From Mesorhizobium sp. L-8-3 (GTDB lineage Bacteria > Pseudomonadota > Alphaproteobacteria > Rhizobiales > Rhizobiaceae): a stretch of DNA of 64,000 nt. The notes beneath the pieces were generated by a model. That model was not told where the DNA came from. It saw nothing but the letters and a program-made list of their open reading frames with translations, and ran no database searches. Shown in pieces: positions 60,922 through 64,000 of the stretch (the first letter of the stretch is position 1; each line of letters starts with the position of its first letter). The position numbers and the translations under genes are program-made. The stretch spans positions 8,247,501 through 8,311,500 of the forward strand of contig NZ_AP023262.1 of NCBI RefSeq assembly GCF_016756615.1, written 5' to 3'.

Positions 60922-62004
60922 TCAATTCTCGAAGCGCTTGCCGACGTTTCCTACGGTCTCCTGCGTCACGAGCTGGGCGCGCGTGTCGAGGTTGGCCGCC
61001 GCGATGCCGCGGTCGATCTGCAGATAGAGCTGCATGACCGGCCAGAAGCCTTGCAGGAAAGGTTGTTGCCCAAGGGCACCGGTGAGGTCGCCGGCCTTCA
61101 GCGCATCCTGCTGGGCCGGGCCGAGGTCGAAGCCGTAGGCGCAGATCTTGCCGCTCATTCCGGTCTGGGCGACGGCCTTGGCGAGAGCCGGCGTGAACAC
61201 GTTGTTGCCTGCGAAGGCGCCGACCACGTCGCCGCGCGACTCGAACAGCGTTACGATGCCATTCACCGGATCGTTCGGGTTGGTGTCGATGCCGGTGTTC
61301 TCCGGGCCCGCGTCGACCTTGAAGTTGTCGAGCTTGCCGGCGTCCTTGAGGCCCTTGACGATCGCGTTGAAGGCGGAAGTCACGCGGTTGTTCACCTCGA
61401 TGTTGCCCATCGCGGTCGATGAAGGCAGCACGATCGAGCCCTTTTCGATGCCTTTGTCCGCCAGGCACTTGACAAGCGCCTCACCCGCGATCGCGGCAGC
61501 GGACGCGTCCTGGCCGGTATGGCCGATGCCGCTGCGATTGAGGATGGTGCCGTCGAAGGAATTGGTCGTGGCGACAGGGATGCCTTTCGCCTCGGCGGTC
61601 TTGACGATGTCGTTGTAGGCGCCGACCTGGGGCGTCGTCATGATCAGCCCGTCGATCGTCGGGTCCTGCACGATCTGGTTCAGGATCTCGATCTCGCGGG
61701 CCGGGTCGTCGGTCGGCGATTCCGAGCCGAGCAGCAGGATCTTGGCGCCGATCAGGTCGCCGGCGACTCTCGCGCCGACATAGACCGGATCGAAGAAGCC
61801 ATTGCCGGCAGTATGCGTCACGATGGCGAAAGTGAGATGGCCATCTGCCGAATGGAAGTCCTTGGTGCCGGCGTCCTCCTTTGCTGCTTCTTCAAAATTG
61901 TAGCCGCCGACGGCCTTCTCGACGCTGCCGGACTGCGCGAAGGCGCACGGAACGCCGAACAACAACGCCGCGGCGCTCGCCGCGAGCGGGAAAATACGTC
62001 GCAT
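60922..62004 (-). CDS. Sugar ABC transporter substrate-binding protein (ribose/galactose-like)
   Basis: A periplasmic binding protein of about 360 residues with a signal peptide (MRRIFPLAASAAALLFGVPCAFA). The type I fold is visible in LTFAIVTHTAGNGFFDPVYVGARVAGDLIGAKILLLGSES, DPTIDGLIMTTPQVGAYNDIVKTAEAKGIPVATTNSF and VVGAFAGNNVFTPALAKAV. The start follows GGGAGG at 62004. It is the first gene of the unit ahead of the fused permease and the ATPase. The sugar is undetermined. Confidence 0.92.
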   Translation of the reverse strand: MRRIFPLAASAAALLFGVPCAFAQSGSVEKAVGGYNFEEAAKEDAGTKDFHSADGHLTFAIVTHTAGNGFFDPVYVGARVAGDLIGAKILLLGSESPTDDPAREIEILNQIVQDPTIDGLIMTTPQVGAYNDIVKTAEAKGIPVATTNSFDGTILNRSGIGHTGQDASAAAIAGEALVKCLADKGIEKGSIVLPSSTAMGNIEVNNRVTSAFNAIVKGLKDAGKLDNFKVDAGPENTGIDTNPNDPVNGIVTLFESRGDVVGAFAGNNVFTPALAKAVAQTGMSGKICAYGFDLGPAQQDALKAGDLTGALGQQPFLQGFWPVMQLYLQIDRGIAAANLDTRAQLVTQETVGNVGKRFEN

Positions 62005-62097
62005 GATTTTCCTCCCTTGCAACCAACGGGTCGGAAGCCGTTCGGGCGCATTTGTTCAGGGGGACCGAATGCTTCTTCCCGCAAGGGGATATTCTGC

Positions 62098-63150
62098 CTA
62101 AACCCGACCGAGGTAAATAGCGTCCCCGGCCGCGCGGACGTCCTCGGGCGCCAGCCCGGGCGGCCCCTCGCCTTTCGCCTCTGCGGCGCGCACCAGCGCC
62201 GCGATGCTGCGCGACAGCGGAGCGTCGGCGCCCGAGGCCATCGCCAGATGCACGATCGCGCCCTGGAACTCGTCGATCTCGGTCGGCCGTCCGCGTTCGA
62301 GATCGTCCCACATGGACGACCGCGCCCTGGGATCGACGGCCAGCATGCGCCGCGCGAGCAGGCCGAACAGGATGTCGGGCAGGCGCAGCACGACCGGCAG
62401 CAGCGCGGGCGTCGGCCCTCCGGCCCGCGCCGGCTTGATGCCCGCCTTGCGCATCACCGCCAGCGCCTCGGCGATCTGGTCCGCCAGCAGTAGCCGCCAG
62501 CGCCGATCGGCAAGCTGGGTGGCAAGAGGCAGGCCCGACAATGCGTTCAGCGCATTGTTGAGGTTGAGCAGGAGCTTGCCCCAGAGCACCGCAGCCATGT
62601 CGTCGCTTTCTCCGACGGGAAAGCCGTCCACGTCGAGGAAGCCCGCGAGATCGGCCGCGCCCGCCTCGATCAGGCAGCGCCCGCTCGTTGTCCTGTGAAA
62701 TGTCGGAGCGCCCGCGCCCTCGGTCGCCTGAACCACGTTGAACGGCACCATGCCGGCGAGAACGACGCGACCGGCGCCGAGCCGCGACCGCAGGACCTCG
62801 CCGTTGCGGACGCCGTTCTGCAGGCTGAGCACGATCGCGTCGGGCCGCGCATGGGCGGCGATCAGCCCCGCCATCTCTTCCGTCGCTCCGCTCTTGACCG
62901 TGACCAGCACGATTCCTGCATCGCGCAGCGCCAAGGCAGGGTCGTCGGTCACGCTCACCGTCCCGGACGCGACCTTTCGGCGACGACCGTCGAGATCGAC
63001 AACAAGCAAGCCTTCCCTTTGGATCGCCGTCACCAGGCGAGGGCGAGCGAGCAAGGTCACGTTACGGCCCGTGAGCGCCAGGCAGCCTCCCGCGTAGCAA
63101 CCGATGCTGCCCGCACCCGCGATCGTCACCGGCATCCTGGTCTCGAACAT
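62098..63150 (-). CDS. Ketopantoate reductase family protein (PanE/ApbA)
   Basis: A 350-residue NADPH-dependent 2-dehydropantoate 2-reductase-fold protein with the Rossmann motif TIAGAGSIGCYAGG (residues about 9-22). It has the ketopantoate-type substrate-binding helices (LWGKLLLNLNNALNALSGLPLATQLAD) in the second domain. It is on the same strand and before the sugar transporter genes. Many genomes hold paralogues with other substrates, so pantothenate synthesis is not certain. Confidence 0.85.
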   Translation of the reverse strand: MFETRMPVTIAGAGSIGCYAGGCLALTGRNVTLLARPRLVTAIQREGLLVVDLDGRRRKVASGTVSVTDDPALALRDAGIVLVTVKSGATEEMAGLIAAHARPDAIVLSLQNGVRNGEVLRSRLGAGRVVLAGMVPFNVVQATEGAGAPTFHRTTSGRCLIEAGAADLAGFLDVDGFPVGESDDMAAVLWGKLLLNLNNALNALSGLPLATQLADRRWRLLLADQIAEALAVMRKAGIKPARAGGPTPALLPVVLRLPDILFGLLARRMLAVDPRARSSMWDDLERGRPTEIDEFQGAIVHLAMASGADAPLSRSIAALVRAAEAKGEGPPGLAPEDVRAAGDAIYLGRV

Positions 63151-63215
63151 GTCGTCGCCCTCGTCGTGATAGTGCTAAGGTGCCTCCCTCGAAACGGCAA
63201 TGCCGGGCACGTAAT

Positions 63216-64000
63216 CTACAATGTGCGCTCGAAAGCCATGCCCATCGCGAGAACATGGCGATCGGCCCCGATCCAGCCATCGATCTCAATCCCCACGGGC
63301 AGTCCTGCTCGGGTAGTTCCTACCGGAAAGCTAAGCCCAGGGAGGCCGGCATTCGCTCCTGGATCGGTATTGCGGATATAGGTGTCGAAGACTTTGGCAC
63401 GACCCGTAGCAGGTATGTCCAACTCGCCGAACGCATTGGAAAGATCGATCGGGATCGCCGGCACCGGCACCGTGGGGAAGATCAGGCCGTCGAGGGCATG
63501 ATCGCGAAAGGTTGCCTCATAGAGTGCGCGGAGTGCGGGTCTGTGGACCGATATCGCCCGCCGGTATTGCTCCGCGAAGGCCCCCGAGAGCACCGCCTCG
63601 AAGGCCGAGCGGACGTCGGGGTTGACGATGCTTCCGGCGAGTTCGGCAAGGTCCAGATCCGGCCGGCCTCCAGCAGCGAGATAGGCAGGTATGTCGATAG
63701 CCGGTTCGTGCAGGACGACCGGGGCCGAGACCTTCTCCCACAGCGGGCGCAGCCCGGGCAAGGAAACGTTGCTCAGAACCACGCCCAGTCCTTCGAGATG
63801 CGCACAGAACCTCCGGCAGATAGCTTCGACTTCAGGGTCAAGCATCTCCCAGAAACTGTCTGGCAAGCCCAGACGCAACCCGTCAAGCCGCGCCGGGGCG
63901 GGTGCGGCCTTGCCGGTGATCGCCTCATCCAGCAGCGCAAGATCGCCCACCGACACGGCCATGGGCCCGACCGTGTCGTTCGTGCGGCTTATCGGAAGGA
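63216..64000 (-). CDS. Amidase signature family protein, C-terminal part (5' end outside window)
   Basis: The frame is open to the right edge, so the N-terminal half with the catalytic Ser-cisSer-Lys loops lies outside. The visible part begins LPISRTNDTVGPMAVSVGDLALLDEAI, the segment that follows the catalytic loop in amidases. It ends NAGLPGLSFPVGTTRAGLPVGIEIDGWIGADRHVLAMGMAFERTL, the typical family C-terminus. It is about 66 bp from the ketopantoate-reductase-family gene. Different in sequence from the amidase at 48166-49662. Confidence 0.88.
   Translation of the reverse strand, partial: LPISRTNDTVGPMAVSVGDLALLDEAITGKAAPAPARLDGLRLGLPDSFWEMLDPEVEAICRRFCAHLEGLGVVLSNVSLPGLRPLWEKVSAPVVLHEPAIDIPAYLAAGGRPDLDLAELAGSIVNPDVRSAFEAVLSGAFAEQYRRAISVHRPALRALYEATFRDHALDGLIFPTVPVPAIPIDLSNAFGELDIPATGRAKVFDTYIRNTDPGANAGLPGLSFPVGTTRAGLPVGIEIDGWIGADRHVLAMGMAFERTL

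Noticed and set aside
1..64000. CRISPR array or complete insertion sequence
   Set aside because: No regularly spaced direct repeats and no transposase gene were found on either strand.

Overview
The window looks like an alphaproteobacterial genome of the order Hyphomicrobiales, most like Mesorhizobium, Aminobacter or related Phyllobacteriaceae. The basis is the high G+C sequence, the trb conjugation operon followed by a DUF2274 gene, an N-acyl-homoserine-lactone synthase, and the core gene order rpmH-rnpA-yidC-yihA-argB-HAD-dapD. It reads as two halves that meet at a tRNA-Arg(ACG) gene at 33824-33900.

Left half (1 to about 33.8 kb) is accessory DNA. It opens inside a conjugation operon on the plus strand (trbE 3' part, trbJ, a trbK-like gene, trbL, trbF, trbG, trbI, DUF2274; overlapping or nearly so). 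A convergent LysR gene, a LuxI-type synthase, a broken chemoreceptor gene and a LuxR-type regulator follow. From 9.9 to 22.1 kb a minus-strand catabolic block encodes RidA, a three-part flavoprotein/iron-sulfur oxidase of the octopine-oxidase/HcnABC type, an M24 hydrolase with an atypical metal site, glutaminase, a deleted 2-hydroxyacid dehydrogenase, an SDR, a polyamine-type ABC transporter and a NocR/OccR-like LysR. Two matching promoter elements, each 65-75 bp upstream of a gene start, suggest that the oxidase block and the transporter block are controlled together.

From 22.5 to 33.5 kb lies a Ugp-type ABC transporter with a ROK repressor, a glycerophosphodiesterase and an overlapping inositol-monophosphatase-family phosphatase, plus a Na/Pi cotransporter-family protein and a mannitol-dehydrogenase-family enzyme. 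Two palindromic ACACT-N3-AGTGT sites lie before the transporter and the diesterase genes. The phosphodiesterase plus phosphatase pair resembles in kind the AccF/AccG agrocinopine enzymes of Ti plasmids. Together with the oxidase, the NocR-like regulator and quorum-sensing conjugation genes, the left half looks like an opine-like nutrient island on a conjugative element. This is an inference, and the substrates are unknown. Two hairpin clusters with anti-Shine-Dalgarno loops (9.67-9.74 and 25.74-25.83 kb) are candidate small or leader RNAs.

Right half (34 to 64 kb) is mostly chromosomal core with insertions. It has a histidine kinase, a disulfide oxidoreductase with a TVP38 membrane protein, then rpmH-rnpA-yidC, an acetyltransferase and yihA. 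Between yihA and argB sit msrB, a fasciclin protein with an ECF sigma/anti-sigma pair, and a sugar ABC transporter without its own ATPase plus an amidase. Between argB and the HAD gene sit a VOC protein, MarR, an FAD monooxygenase with a small coupled membrane protein, and a diguanylate cyclase. PCuAC, a LOG-family protein, dapD and DUF805 follow. The window ends with a sugar ABC transporter whose two permease domains are fused into one chain, a ketopantoate-reductase-family protein and a partial amidase.
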